In this document: positions 10,918 to 21,214 of the stretch, piece by piece
Layout of the letters: each line of letters starts with the position of its first letter
How positions within the stretch are numbered: position 1 is the stretch's first letter
DNA from: Otatea glauca
Taxonomy: Eukaryota; Streptophyta; Magnoliopsida; Poales; Poaceae
DNA: 64,000 nt
Assembly (NCBI GenBank): GCA_036346275.1
Contig: CM070721.1
Span: 7,700,452 to 7,764,451 of the forward strand
Reading direction: 5' to 3'
Translations under genes and position numbers: made by a program
Notes under the pieces: model-generated
The model's input: the letters and a program-made list of their open reading frames with translations, nothing else
Databases searched by the model: none
Told to the model about the DNA's origin: nothing

Positions 10918-12252
10918 AACCATCTATTCTCTATTTATATTTTAATATTTATACAATTTTCAAAAATGATGCATAGAAAGAAACACCTCTCGACAAAAAA
11001 ATCTTTGTGGTTGAAAGGATTCGGAGGGTGAGATTCTGAGATGGTGAAGCACGGAAACCATCTTTGGGTGAGGTGATAAGGTTGTGGATGTACAACTTCG
11101 TTTACTATAGTTTAAATCTTGATATCTATCTATTATGCATAATTGAGTGCGCTTTGATAATTTTTTTGTGAGGTTACGGATTTATTACATGTCTCCGTCT
11201 TTTTAGGGGGTGTTTGTGTAAATGCATGTGGTGTGTATGCTATGCGTACTCATGTTCGTTTATCTTCCTTGTAAATCTATACCACTTTATAATGCACCTA
11301 AGCATTCTTTACTACGTCCACCCTAAATAATGCACCCCACTAGAGATAGTCCAACCTTCATGCACCCAGCGAAACATCCCCAGAAACTTGCCTCCATCAA
11401 AATTAACCTCTCAGATCTTTCCTCAGCTTTACTCACCCACATCCGATGGCCATTGTTTAATGTGTCTAACTCATCCCTATGGTCCACAACAGATCTCCCC
11501 CACCTCCAGCATCATCTCAAGGAAAAGGAAACAAATATCCTGAATTAAAGAAAAGGAAACAAAAGTTCTAGAAAAGGAAAAAAACCATATATTACGTGCT
11601 GGGAAAAGAAAACCGGAAGACAAGGTTCTATACTAGTTGTAATAAAAAATGACGGAGCAGGAGTCTCGTACTCTCGTATTGTCATATTCTTCGGCCTACC
11701 GTTTCTTTCCCACGGCCTACGGCCTGATCAAGCGCACAAGTGGCACGGCGTACGGCCCATGGTTGCTTAACCCATCGATGATGCATTGTTGCCAATTTCA
11801 GATTTTCCCTTTCTCAGTTTCTCTCTCCAGATTTTCATGTTCCTCTCAAATAAAAGATCTAGATTCCTCAAACTGGTGTGCAGCTAGGAACGCATACAAT
11901 CTACGCGTAAGAGAACTATCAGGGAATTTTGTTCTGATCATATGATCACTAGCCTGATGATCGATTGCCACCAAACAGAACCAAAAAGGATTTTCCCAGA
12001 TCACTGAGTTAAGCATAGTTGCAACAGAATCCAGGGGATTGCCTCAAAATCAGGGCAGTTGATGCGACGAAAGATTTCTAGCATCAGGCCGCACGTCGGG
12101 ACGGATACACATTACTAGTTCTTCAGAAAAGAGACAACCACAACGAGACGCACAAAGACACCAACTCTGAAAGTTAGCAGCAGTTTCATCACTGCATTGT
12201 CCATGGACCAGTAGGCTCCTTCCTCTGTACAGCCTCCTCCAGCTACGCCGGC
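10918..12252. other. Intergenic region and 3' flank of the NPY-like gene
   Basis: No gene seen. The part next to 12252 should contain the 3' UTR of the minus-strand gene, but I cannot place a polyadenylation site with confidence. The segment at 11280-11550 has a small open frame with no family resemblance. Confidence 0.5.
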
Positions 12253-15200
12253 CTACGACACCGAGTAGCGCCGGCTCCTCGACAACGAGCTGGACGATTT
12301 GGACTCCGGCGGCTTGGCCGACCGTGGGCTCTGCGAGCTCCCGGACGTGTCAGAGCTCTTGCTGACGACCTCCCCCGTCAGCTTTCCGACCCACAGCTTG
12401 TCGAAGATCCTCCAAGACCGCGACGACAGCGACAGCCTACTGCTCCTCGCCAGCCGCCGGCCGTCGTCGTCGTGGCGGTGCTCCTCGATGAGCTTCAGGC
12501 TTCCGAGCTGCTTCTTCAGTGATGCTGGGGTTGGGGGCTCTGTCAGCGCGCGGTCCTTCCAGTCGTCTTCCAGGTGAGTGATGGAACGTGTGTTGCCGTT
12601 GGCCGATGCCAGCGGGTTGCTCCCCGTCGCGCGCAGCTGCTCGAAGAAGAGCACCTGCACGACGACGCGGAGCGGGAGGCGGTCGTTCTGCGCCGCGTGT
12701 ATGCATGCTTCCTTGGAGAGCTTCTTCACGTCCATCAGGCAGGATATCTTCCTCCTCTCTACCTTGGGTAGGTTGGGATGCAACTGACAACAGGCAACAA
12801 TTGTATGCTGTTAACCAGATGGATTAAGCAAGTGAGCAAAATAATGAAGCAAGATGGTTGCATATAGTGCTTCTTGTCAAGCATACCTTGAGAAAGATAT
12901 CGATGGCGGTGTAAAGACCATCATGTGTTGGCCTAGCTGCTTCAGGCATGGATGTTGCCAATCCCACAAAGCTCGAAACTGACAGGTTTGGATCAGAGGC
13001 AACCTCAGCTAAGTACTCATCAACAAGCTTGCACAGTGTTAGCAGAGACTCATTCTCCAAGTTTGTCTCAAACATGTCCTTGTCAAGGTCGTCGAGAAAA
13101 ATTCCATCCTCGGTAACTCCAGCACGACACATGTATCTACCGACTAGTGTCTGGACTAGCTGAACATCGCAAGTGGTCTGAGCCGGCGGCTTCGACGGAA
13201 TCAGAAGATCGTTAACTGACGCCTTGTGCAGCTGCAAGGCAATTCTGTCCATAAGCTCTTCCTTCAGTAGCTCTCCGGCTCCAATCAGGACAGTAACTTT
13301 CAGCAGCTTCAAGAAGAAGCGACATGAACAACATGAGGATCCCTTGTCTGACGGCAGGAGCCAAACGATGGTTTCGAGCAGATACTTGTACATTGTGGAG
13401 TAGACGTCTTCGACCAGCGTGTCGCAGCTATCAGGAATCCATCTAGCAGCATAAGCCTTGAGAGCTTCTCCGACAACGTCAGAAGGGATCCTTCCTCTGG
13501 ACTTAACCGCAACCATGACATGCTTGTAGAGGTCTACATCCAATTCACACAGATCTTCAACCCACCAGTCTTTGGGAACCGCCTGCGTGCTTTTCAGAGT
13601 TTCCACTATCTCATCAGAAGATGCAGATTTCCGGTTATAGGTGTATGACCACATCACATTGCACGGGTTAGCCGTAGCTTTGGAAGCAATAGAATCTATG
13701 CATCTTCCAACCAACTTTAGCTCCTCAGACCATGGTAACAATGCATCAGTGGTCTGTAGCGCTATGATCGAGTCTTTCCAGCTCCTAAAGATGCCAGAAT
13801 TCAGGAAGACTTCGATCTTAAATATCAGATTGCTTTTTCGACATCCTCAGTCATCCCAAGGTACTCCGCTGCACATCTCGCCGCGACAACATTGTATGCA
13901 TTGAGGGTCACAACCATGCCATAGCAGAACTTAGCACATATTTCAAAAGTTTTCACTCCACCAGGGATGTCATGTATGTAAACTTCATCAGTGCCGTTCT
14001 GACTAGCCTCAATAAGCAGCCTTTGCAACAAGCTACTCTTGGAAAGAAGGGGGAACTGAAAATAGATTGTAAAGTGATAAAAAAAATTATAGAGTAACCA
14101 ATGTTTTTACAAGAAAAGTAGCTATGATTGAACAGTGGTCATTTGTAGATTCGCTGTAGCATTCTATCTGTTGAACAGATTCAACAAATGGACTTCTTTA
14201 ATTGCAATTTGCTAGGTACGTGCACTGTTGTCACCAACCATACAGAAAACTTAATGGAAATGGAAATCTGATCTAAAGAAACTGTGGGAAAGATTCTGAA
14301 AGCAACATAGATCCAAATTACAAGTGGCACCTGACAAGAGTAGTTACTATAGCAGCATCTTCTGGTGTGCACATAGCTGTACATTGGCGGATGCATTGTT
14401 TTAACTTAAGTTCAAGATGAGCCTTAGGGCACCGCAGTATAATCTAGTTTGGTTCATAAATGAGTAAAATGCTAAGAAATTACCTTATGCAGATAGAACC
14501 TTGCCTCTTCGACATGGATGACGATGTCTGAAGGTAGGTCGGACAACACATATCTGCATGAGGTTGATTTGTTCAGAGTTATATATAACTGTTGAAGAAG
14601 ATTTGGAACAAGAGAAAGTAGCACCACGAAGAAAACGTTGAAAATTGCACCGGCAAGTAAGAAACTTTTAACATGTCCGGTAGGCCAAAAATGAGTAGTA
14701 TATACTGATCAGTTGGTCTTGGTTAGCAATCCATGAACATGATGGTTATACTTGTATGACAGAATTTGCAGGCATTTATCTGAACATCCATGCAAGTAGT
14801 TGTTGACTAACATATAGGAATAGCATCACCTAGTTAACATTACATAACCGTAAGACCTTCGGAGTACTTCTGTTAACGAAGCATCAAGAGCATCATTTGT
14901 TGCCCAAATATTCTTATTCAGGTCAAGACATAGAGATGTAATCCAATCCTAAATTAAAATATTCAAGACATGTTCTTTTTGTTAATGCTGTCAGTATCTG
15001 CAACTAAAGAATGAAATATCAAGTCCACGATCCAGTGGGCGTGGCCAGGTGGGTGGGTTTACGGGCAAAGGGGAAGAACAGAAAGCGAGCAACATTTTAA
15101 TCAGTCCCCCAGAATTACAAGTAAAAAGTAATAAAAAAATCTTGTGATCCTTATCACAACCACTACTACAACAAACCATGTTTTGCTTGTACAACCAAAA

Positions 15201-15766
15201 GGGAAGCACCAGCTTTTCCAAAGCTAAAGGGAAGGCGCCTTGGTCAGATGCCGTGCAGAGAAACCCACGTAGCTCACGAGCACTCGAGCAGTGGTAGCCC
15301 CACATCTCAAAATCACAGTAAAACTGCTCCTATAAACCCCCAAAAAAAGCTATTCTTTCTGGGAAACAAATCAAGAACACACAAAGAACTCACACACTCA
15401 AAAAAAGGATTTATACTTCCAAAACATGCTCTTTTACCAGATAACATCGTTACAATGCATGGTTGTTTTGCTTCACGAAAACAAAAAACTGCAAATAAGA
15501 ACAGAGACCAAGGAAACAACTAAGAACACATCTGGTCAAGAGCACTAGGAAAAGGTTGCCATTGCATCAACACAACTGACATTGTATTGTTCACACCGAC
15601 ACAAGAGAAGTGAAAACAAGGCAAGAACCTCCCATTTGATCACACCGGTAAAGAAGTAAATTAAGATGGGTTGCCATGGCCAAGAGAGGAGTGGCCTCAC
15701 TCACCTGGAGTCGCCGCCGTCGGTCTGGAAGGCGTCCGGCTTGGAGCCAAGCTTCATGAACTTCAT
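12253..15766 (-). CDS. BTB/POZ-NPH3 domain protein, NPY-like; four exons, apparent 1-bp frameshift
   Basis: Exons (minus): 15766-15705, 14553-14484, 14055-12887, 12783-12253. Each junction has GT donor and AG acceptor. The start gives 'MKFMKLGSKPDAFQTDGG', the classic N-terminus of this family. A BTB domain (residues about 28-130; 'FEICAKFCYGMVVTLNAYNV') is followed by an NPH3 domain (about 207-486) with 'WWVEDLCELDVDLYKHV', the conserved Tyr motif 'HDGLYTAIDIFLK' at the exon 3 end, and 'LPLRVVVQVLFFEQLRA' in exon 4. The C-terminus 'RRYSVS' matches the RxS site that in NPH3 relatives is phosphorylated and bound by 14-3-3. Expected length is about 610 residues. NPY proteins work at the plasma membrane as likely CUL3 adaptors in auxin-dependent organ formation with PINOID-type kinases. 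At about 13832-13833 one base is missing relative to the family ('EDVEK' then stop; the other frame resumes 'KIEVFLNSGIF'). This is either pseudogenisation or an assembly error next to five Ts. Confidence 0.93.
14554..15704 (-). other. Intron 1 of the NPY-like gene
   Basis: A 1151-bp intron between the short first exon and the 70-bp second exon. The donor reads CTCCAG|GTGAGTG and the acceptor CATGCAG|ATATG. It splits an Arg codon (AG|A). I recognise no nested element inside it. Confidence 0.9.
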
Positions 15767-16911
15767 AGTGAATACAAAATGCTCTCTCTCTCTCTCTCTC
15801 TCGAGCGCGCGCGCTCGCTCCTTCACGACAGCTTCTCTGCTGCTCAGCTCAGCGTGTTCCTTGCTTACATTTCACGTCTTCTTGCCTCCTCGGCTCCTCC
15901 TGCTTCGCTTCTTTCCTTGTTTTATTCAGGAAACAGTGGAGATCAGCAGGTAGTACCGTAGTAGTCCCAAGCAACGTACACGCGGGCGCAGAGGGAGAGT
16001 GTGTGCAGTGAGATGAGGGGGGTGCAGGGTGGTCTTAACTCTTTAACTCGGGCTCTCTACAGCTGTGCATGCCTGAAGAGAGAGTCTGGTCTTTTCTCTC
16101 TATTTTTCAGTTGTGCTTGTCATATTTTCATATTTTACAACCCTGCAATCCTTTTTTTTTAATATTTATTAGATTTTAAAGATCGTATCCTTCTGGAAAG
16201 CTGGAGGACGAAAAATATGTGTTGACTATGGTGCCCAAATCTTATGGTTAATACTCCATATGCTTGTCCTCGTCAATGTTACTCTCAGGTAGTCAGGTGA
16301 AATTATTTTTCTTCAGTAGTAGTAGTAGCCAATGTTACTTTCAGAAACCGGACAGAAAGTTCAGCATGGTTTCCTAGTCTGGAACACTTTGCATCAGTAC
16401 ACTACAACCCACAAACGCGCAAGCAAATTCTCCAGCTCAAATTTGTACAGGAAATTACTCCCCATGTATTATCAGCAATGAAACACAAATGCGATAACAA
16501 TTAACGGCAGTGGAGGAGGGAGTCCAACGCCGCTTTTCCTGAACACATTTTTTTTTAATCTAACCCCTTCTAAATAAAATTATTAAAATATCATCCTCCT
16601 CGATCGCGGAAGGCTCACCTGTTATGCTCTTGTGCCACGACAAGATTTCTACCGAGCTCCCCTTCCTCGGTAGTAATGTGCCAATCAAATTCACTAAGTA
16701 ATTAATTGCATTAATTAATTAGTCCCTCAATTAGCCACTTAATTAATGACTTTACTTAATTAAATCACTTACCAAATACCTACCGTGCAAGGGTGCTAGG
16801 CAGATCTTGCTGTACTGTAGCTCTACTGCCAAGCTTACGTGATTATGTGTGGTTTGTCTATACTTCCACAATCTAGAAAATATCTATTTTTACAATTAGT
16901 TTATACGAGGA
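15767..16911 (-). promoter_or_regulatory. 5' UTR and upstream region of the NPY-like gene
   Basis: On the mRNA strand a (GA)n tract (complement of the CT run at 15782-15802) lies 16 nt before the ATG, next to the palindrome GAGCGCGCGCGCTC (15803-15816). GA-rich leaders are common in plant genes. A TATA-like word may lie around 16100-16140, but I cannot fix the start site. Further out, 16690-16775 is rich in TTAATTA words. Confidence 0.5.
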
Positions 16912-17500
16912 CTAAATTTGTAAAATAAAAAATGCGGAGGGGGCGGGAAAAGCGTTGGATTCGCGGAGTAGCTCATGCATAGCATAGGACCAGGAGGCTT
17001 GACCAGCAGCGGTGGTACTCGTTGGTGGCCTCCATCTCTTCAGGACTTCAATGCGCTGTGATCCTAGCACCGCTGCACCAGTGCTCGCATGCCCCACACG
17101 TACGCGGTGTGCCACTGACACCCGGCCCCACTTCCGCGGGCACAGCCGTTGGTGACAGCAACGCAACGCATGCACCGGAGATCTCCATGTTTGTAGTGCG
17201 GCGGTAGCTGCTGGCCAGCCTAGCCTGCTACTCTGCCACTGTAGCTGGCTGCTCTGCTGGTTTAGCTTCTGTGTGTCGAACTGTGGCTGATGTCGCCACT
17301 CGCCAGCACAGTAGCTGTACATGCAGACTTGGAGAAAAAGGGCAGAGGAGGAACAGCTGCAAGCAAGTGTCGCTTGGGAATTGGGATTGTGAATTTGGCA
17401 TGGAGTGGCGGAGTAAAGGACTGACCAAAAGGAGAGAAAAAAAGCCACAAGGGAGAGTACGCAGGAGCAGCGGCTGTTTTTCTTGCCCTCCGGTTTAAAA
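16912..17500. other. GC-rich islet without a recognisable gene
   Basis: A 178-codon open frame on the minus strand (16912-17448) has a Cys/Ser/Trp/His-rich translation without any domain I recognise. Frames on both strands overlap. I treat it as non-coding or a captured fragment. Confidence 0.4.
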
Positions 17501-17639
17501 TTTTGTTTTGAATTCCATCGTAGAGTGGTCGAAAACTGAAATTTTGATAAAATCTTGGAATTTTGGCTAACAGTCTATTCGATTTATTGGCTAACACCAA
17601 CAGTACTGAAGTGAAAAAACATACTCAGAAATAGATCAG

Positions 17640-18095
17640 TCACTCCATCATATTATCATTATCATCGAAATCCTCTTGGTCCTCCAACTACAAAGTCAAG
17701 CATGAAACAATAGTAATGTTCTTGAGAAGACAAATAAAAGTACACTAAACTGAAATTTTACTTGATTTGCACAACATGGTTTCAAATTTAGATAAGAAAA
17801 GACAAACCGTTTTCCATCGAGCTTGCAAAATATCTCTCAAGGCTATTATCCGTATCCAACTCAGTCATGATAGATGAAATGATATCACTTGAATGATTAG
17901 TAAAAACTAATTAGGCTTAAATATTTTGTCACAGGTTGAACAAACTATTGAAGCAAAACTAAAAAGTTATCTTTTGATGTTGCGGTTCAATCTTTAGTAT
18001 AAATTAAAGCTTGCACAACCTCAGAATCTAGACGGCTGCGAAATAGGTCAACAACTTATCCACCGGCACTGAATGCTCACAATAGGTGCTCTGCA
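17640..18095 (-). pseudogene. hAT transposase C-terminal end, decayed
   Basis: In one minus-strand frame 17985-18090 reads AFSAGG*VVDLFRSRLDS, then EVVQALIYTKD*. This is the hAT C-terminal dimerisation motif (usual form SAFSAGGRVVD...R..L....V.AL.C...W) with two stops. A short last exon follows at about 17646-17690: after a 'tttgtag' acceptor it reads LEDQEDFDDNDNMME and a stop. The same acidic last exon occurs in the hAT element at 48209-49146. The upstream transposase body is not recognisable. The enzyme would have cut and pasted Ac/Ds-like elements. Confidence 0.8.
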
Positions 18096-18969
18096 TTTGT
18101 TTCAAAACAGTTATAACAGAGGGCAGATTGCTTAATCTTCTGTACAAGGAACATGAACCATGTATTATGTAACATGAGAGATGTAAACTTGCGAATCAGC
18201 AATCAACTGAGGTTCATTTAGTTTTGCTGTCTCTGGGGTACTGGCGTTAGTCATAGCCTCATAGGCTAACTGTTTATCTCATTTCCTTTCCTAATACACA
18301 AACATTAAGAACATAAAAAATTATCCTTGTGTGTTTGTGTCGTTGTCGTAGTTCGGGTATCAATAATTAAATCCTCAAATATGCACAAGATTTAGTTGTC
18401 CCATAAGTGCACAACGATTGCAGAGTAGACTTGGCTGACAATGATAGCTCCCAATACAAAAATGGTTAATTGTCATGAAGTGAAAGTTTAGTTAATCTGC
18501 AAAATTATCTCATGAGCGTGTAATGTGGCATCGCTAGTGTAGTCACCTGACCTAGTATTCCACCATCAGTGTTACCATATATTTGATAAGATCGGAAGTA
18601 TTGTGTGTTAATCTTTCGAGAACCTTGCTATTAGCTTTGCTTTCAAAACACCTCTCCTCCGACAACACACGTTTCACAGAGATTTTGTTGTAGGTGACAT
18701 GGACCCAAACATGGTAGGCAAAAGATCCAAACTTCCCTAAAATTTCAGCAAAAGCATCCCAATCCCCGCTCAAATCCATGCTCCGAAATGAGCAAGAGCC
18801 TCACATGCCGCTCGAACCCGTCCTCGCAAGAAGCAAAGCGCACGACCGCACACCACACAACCCACCAACCAACCACACAATGCCCTCCAATGGCCATGCT
18901 AGGCGAACTAGAGAGCATCAAGCATCAAGATTGGAGAAAATGTGAGAGAGTGAGGGGTGCAGAGCATCT
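18096..18969 (-). other. Intron-like sequence between the transposase remnant and the MYB-CC fragment
   Basis: T-rich on the minus strand, like plant intron or UTR sequence. The 75-codon open frame at 18552-18779 resembles no family I know. It could be intron 1 of the MYB-CC fragment, since it directly follows that exon. Confidence 0.45.
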
Positions 18970-19145
18970 CATTCTCGGGCCCGCCGAGCTAGGCTATGGC
19001 ATCGATGAAGTGCTCGTGGAGGTCGGTCGTCCATCGGAGACGGGGCTTGGGGTCCGCCTCGCCCGTCAGCACCAGGCTTGGCCCCGCGTCCGGTGGGGGA
19101 GGGGAGGATGACGGGGGTGGCGCGGTGGGGGGAGACGTCGTGGGG
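18970..19145 (-). pseudogene. GARP/MYB-CC (PHR-like) transcription factor, first-exon fragment
   Basis: One minus-strand frame reads 'SLVLTGEADPKPRLRWTTDL' then 'HEHFIDAIA*LGGPENE'. This is the start of the single MYB (SHAQKYF) repeat of GARP/MYB-CC proteins, where PRLRWT.DLHE.F..A...LGG is diagnostic. Such proteins bind DNA as regulators, PHR types in phosphate response. The usual Gln before LGG is a TAG stop (CAG to TAG). The expected exon end reads GAGA|ATGAG where a donor GAGA|GTGAG would give the family sequence, so the splice site also looks lost. The Pro/Ser-rich N-terminal part is cut by the hAT element at 19154-19568. No downstream exons are in place. Confidence 0.8.
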
Positions 19146-19153
19146 GAGGCGCG
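19146..19153. repeat. 8-bp target duplication, left copy
   Basis: GAGGCGCG precedes the hAT element and is repeated exactly at 19569-19576. An 8-bp duplication is the hAT signature. Confidence 0.93.
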
Positions 19154-19568
19154 TAGGGATGGCAATCAGACATGTGGGTTCGGGTACACGCGGGTTCTGC
19201 ATTCGATCGGATCGGATACCCGAGATGGGTTCGATTTGGAGTCGGGTTTATAAAATCACCCACGGGTACCCATCGGGTATCCGAAATACCGCACTTACCC
19301 ATCGAGTTCGGCTCGGGTTTTTTGGTTCAGCTTTCTTGTCGGGTTGGGTTTTGCAAAACCCACATCTGACCCGACCTATTGCCACCCCTATAACTGCAAT
19401 ACTGCACAAATACGTCGGGTACCCGCTGGATTTCGGGAACTCGCCAGGTTCAGGTATAGTTTTTTACCCGATAGGGTATTCGGGTTCAGGTCGGATTTTC
19501 CAATTCGGGTTTTCTGTCAAGTCGGGTTTTGTAAAACCCATACTCGACTCGACCCGTTGCCATCCCTA
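19154..19568. mobile_element. Non-autonomous hAT element, family B (TAGGGATGGCAA ends)
   Basis: A 415-bp element with terminal inverted repeats TAGGGATGGCAA and TTGCCATCCCTA and a perfect 8-bp target duplication. It is filled with 'cgggt(a)cc' words typical of these grass elements and has no coding capacity. An internal second right end, ATTGCCACCCCTA, finishes at 19390, and 19290-19390 aligns with 19470-19568. The right half has therefore been duplicated in tandem. Confidence 0.93.
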
Positions 19569-19576
19569 GAGGCGCG

Positions 19577-19737
19577 GTGGAGGGAGGCCGTAGGTGGGGG
19601 GGCGGTGGGGGAGCTTGGGCACTCGGGTCGGGTGTTTCGTGTGTGTGTGTGTGTGTTGAGTACTTGAGTTTAGGGTTGGCCCTTGGTCGGTTGACGCTAT
19701 CGCCTATCAGGTTGGCCAGGTGAACTTGAGTAGTGGG
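19577..19737. other. GC-rich flank, probable continuation of the MYB-CC exon, with (GT)n
   Basis: When the hAT element and one target copy are left out, 19577-19680 continues the Pro/Ser-rich exon sequence on the minus strand. A (GT)n run lies at about 19637-19653. Confidence 0.45.
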
Positions 19738-19961
19738 TCGAAATTTTCAGTTTTATTTATACGGATTTTTCGTTCGGTTTTTGTTTTCGTCGGAACTGGC
19801 TCTCCCGTTTCCAGTAAAAAAATTTCATTTTCGTTTTTGTACCGATATTTTTTATTTCCGTTTCTGTACCGACATTTTCTATTTCTATTTTCGAAAAAAC
19901 TTCCGTTTTCTTTTTCTCCGGAATGGTCGAAAATTCCGTTTCCATTTTTCAACCCTAAACA
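19738..19961. mobile_element. Ac/Ds-like hAT family A, 5'-terminal fragment
   Basis: It ends in TTTTTCAACCCTA. Inside are the family's 'ttccgtttc' and 'gtaccgatatttt' words. Its reverse complement matches the left end of the element at 26172-26767 over about 200 bp, including 'gtataaataaaac'. In the siblings this terminus is the transposase 5' side, the orientation expected if the transposase remnant at 17.6-18.1 kb belongs to the same element. Confidence 0.75.
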
Positions 19962-20535
19962 AAACTACAATTTTATAATTGACTGTTTCTTATAACGGGT
20001 TTGACAATGTGAGCCCATATGACAATCTCACACGTACTATTTTTCGTTTCACTCACGCGTAGGCTGCAATGTGGATCCACACTGTCAGACACATTACAAG
20101 AAATAATCAATTCCAAAATTAGCAGTTTTATTATACAAGTTCTTGTAAAATCCATAGTTTTATGAAATAAAGTTAGAACCTGTTGTTTTTTAATAGTTTT
20201 TACAAGAATACGTAGTTTTGTGAAATGTACACTATTAGCACGACGTGCATTTGTGTTTAGTATGTACTAGTACTATCAATAGAACAATGTGTTACATTTA
20301 GGTGGTGCATTTGAGCTTTATATACAGACTTAGTGTTTATAATGACATGCAATGTGCGGGTTTTTTCGTGGATGTAAACATACGGAATAAAGTAACAAAT
20401 GCATTTAAAAGTGAGCACTAGACCACTAGTCCTCCGTTAAAAGTTGAGTTTTTCTCATATTATGCTCCGTATAGCTACCGGCTAGGGAGCACCCTACGTG
20501 TCTTTCCTCAATGAAAGCCCCTTAAAAAATAAGTA
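19962..20535. other. Intergenic, nothing recognised
   Basis: AT-rich sequence with no open frame, terminal repeats or known motif that I can support. Confidence 0.5.
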
Positions 20536-20539
20536 ATTA

Positions 20540-21180
20540 CGTTTAGATCCTTTCACCGATTAAGGTAAATTTTTCCGATTTAATTGAGCTAGAAATTTTT
20601 AGAACTTTTTGATAAGGGTCCCAGAGTATGCCTAAGCTACCATAAAAAATTCGGATGGTGATCAAACTTGTACAATTTTTAAAAATTCCGACAATGCTAC
20701 TAATGCATACAGAGCAAATCCACTGATTTAATTGAGATAATAAATCATGTTGGAAAAATTTTAAACATTTTTATAAGGGTCCTGAGAGCATGCATAAGCT
20801 AAAATAAAAAAATTGGACCATGATTAAGCTTGTGCGATTTTTAGAAATTCTAAATGCGTTTAAATTTCACTGTTTTTGGTTTTCCAGAGCCATCAAATGA
20901 AATTGATTTTTCAAGCTTTTTGAGAAGGGTCCTGATAGCATGCCTAAACTACCATAAAAATTTCAAATTATCATAAAACTTGTTCAATTTTTAAAAAATT
21001 TGATAATAGTGCTAATGCATTTAAAGCAACTTCGCTGATTTCATTGAGCTGTTAAAGCATGTTGGAAATTTTTGAAATTTTTTGAGGAGGGCTTTAAGAG
21101 CATGCCTAAGCTACCATAAAAATGTCAAAGTATGATATAACTTGTGTGATTTTTAAAAATTAATTTTACTTATTACCTGG
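20540..21180. repeat. Tandem array, about 160-bp unit, four copies
   Basis: Landmark '(a/g)agggtc(c)' followed by 'gcatgcctaagctaccat' recurs at about 20611, 20772, 20922 and 21084 (spacing 161, 150, 162). The copies are diverged. Similar words occur inside the family C hAT element at 22120-22200, so the array is probably related to that family's internal repeats. Confidence 0.75.
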
Positions 21181-21214
21181 AAACTCACCCTCGCGCGTAT
21201 GCATCTAGTTAGTT

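Noticed and set aside
16912..17448. 178-codon open frame on the minus strand
   Set aside because: Low-complexity Cys/Ser/Trp-rich translation without a domain, overlapping frames on the other strand, and no splice or promoter context.
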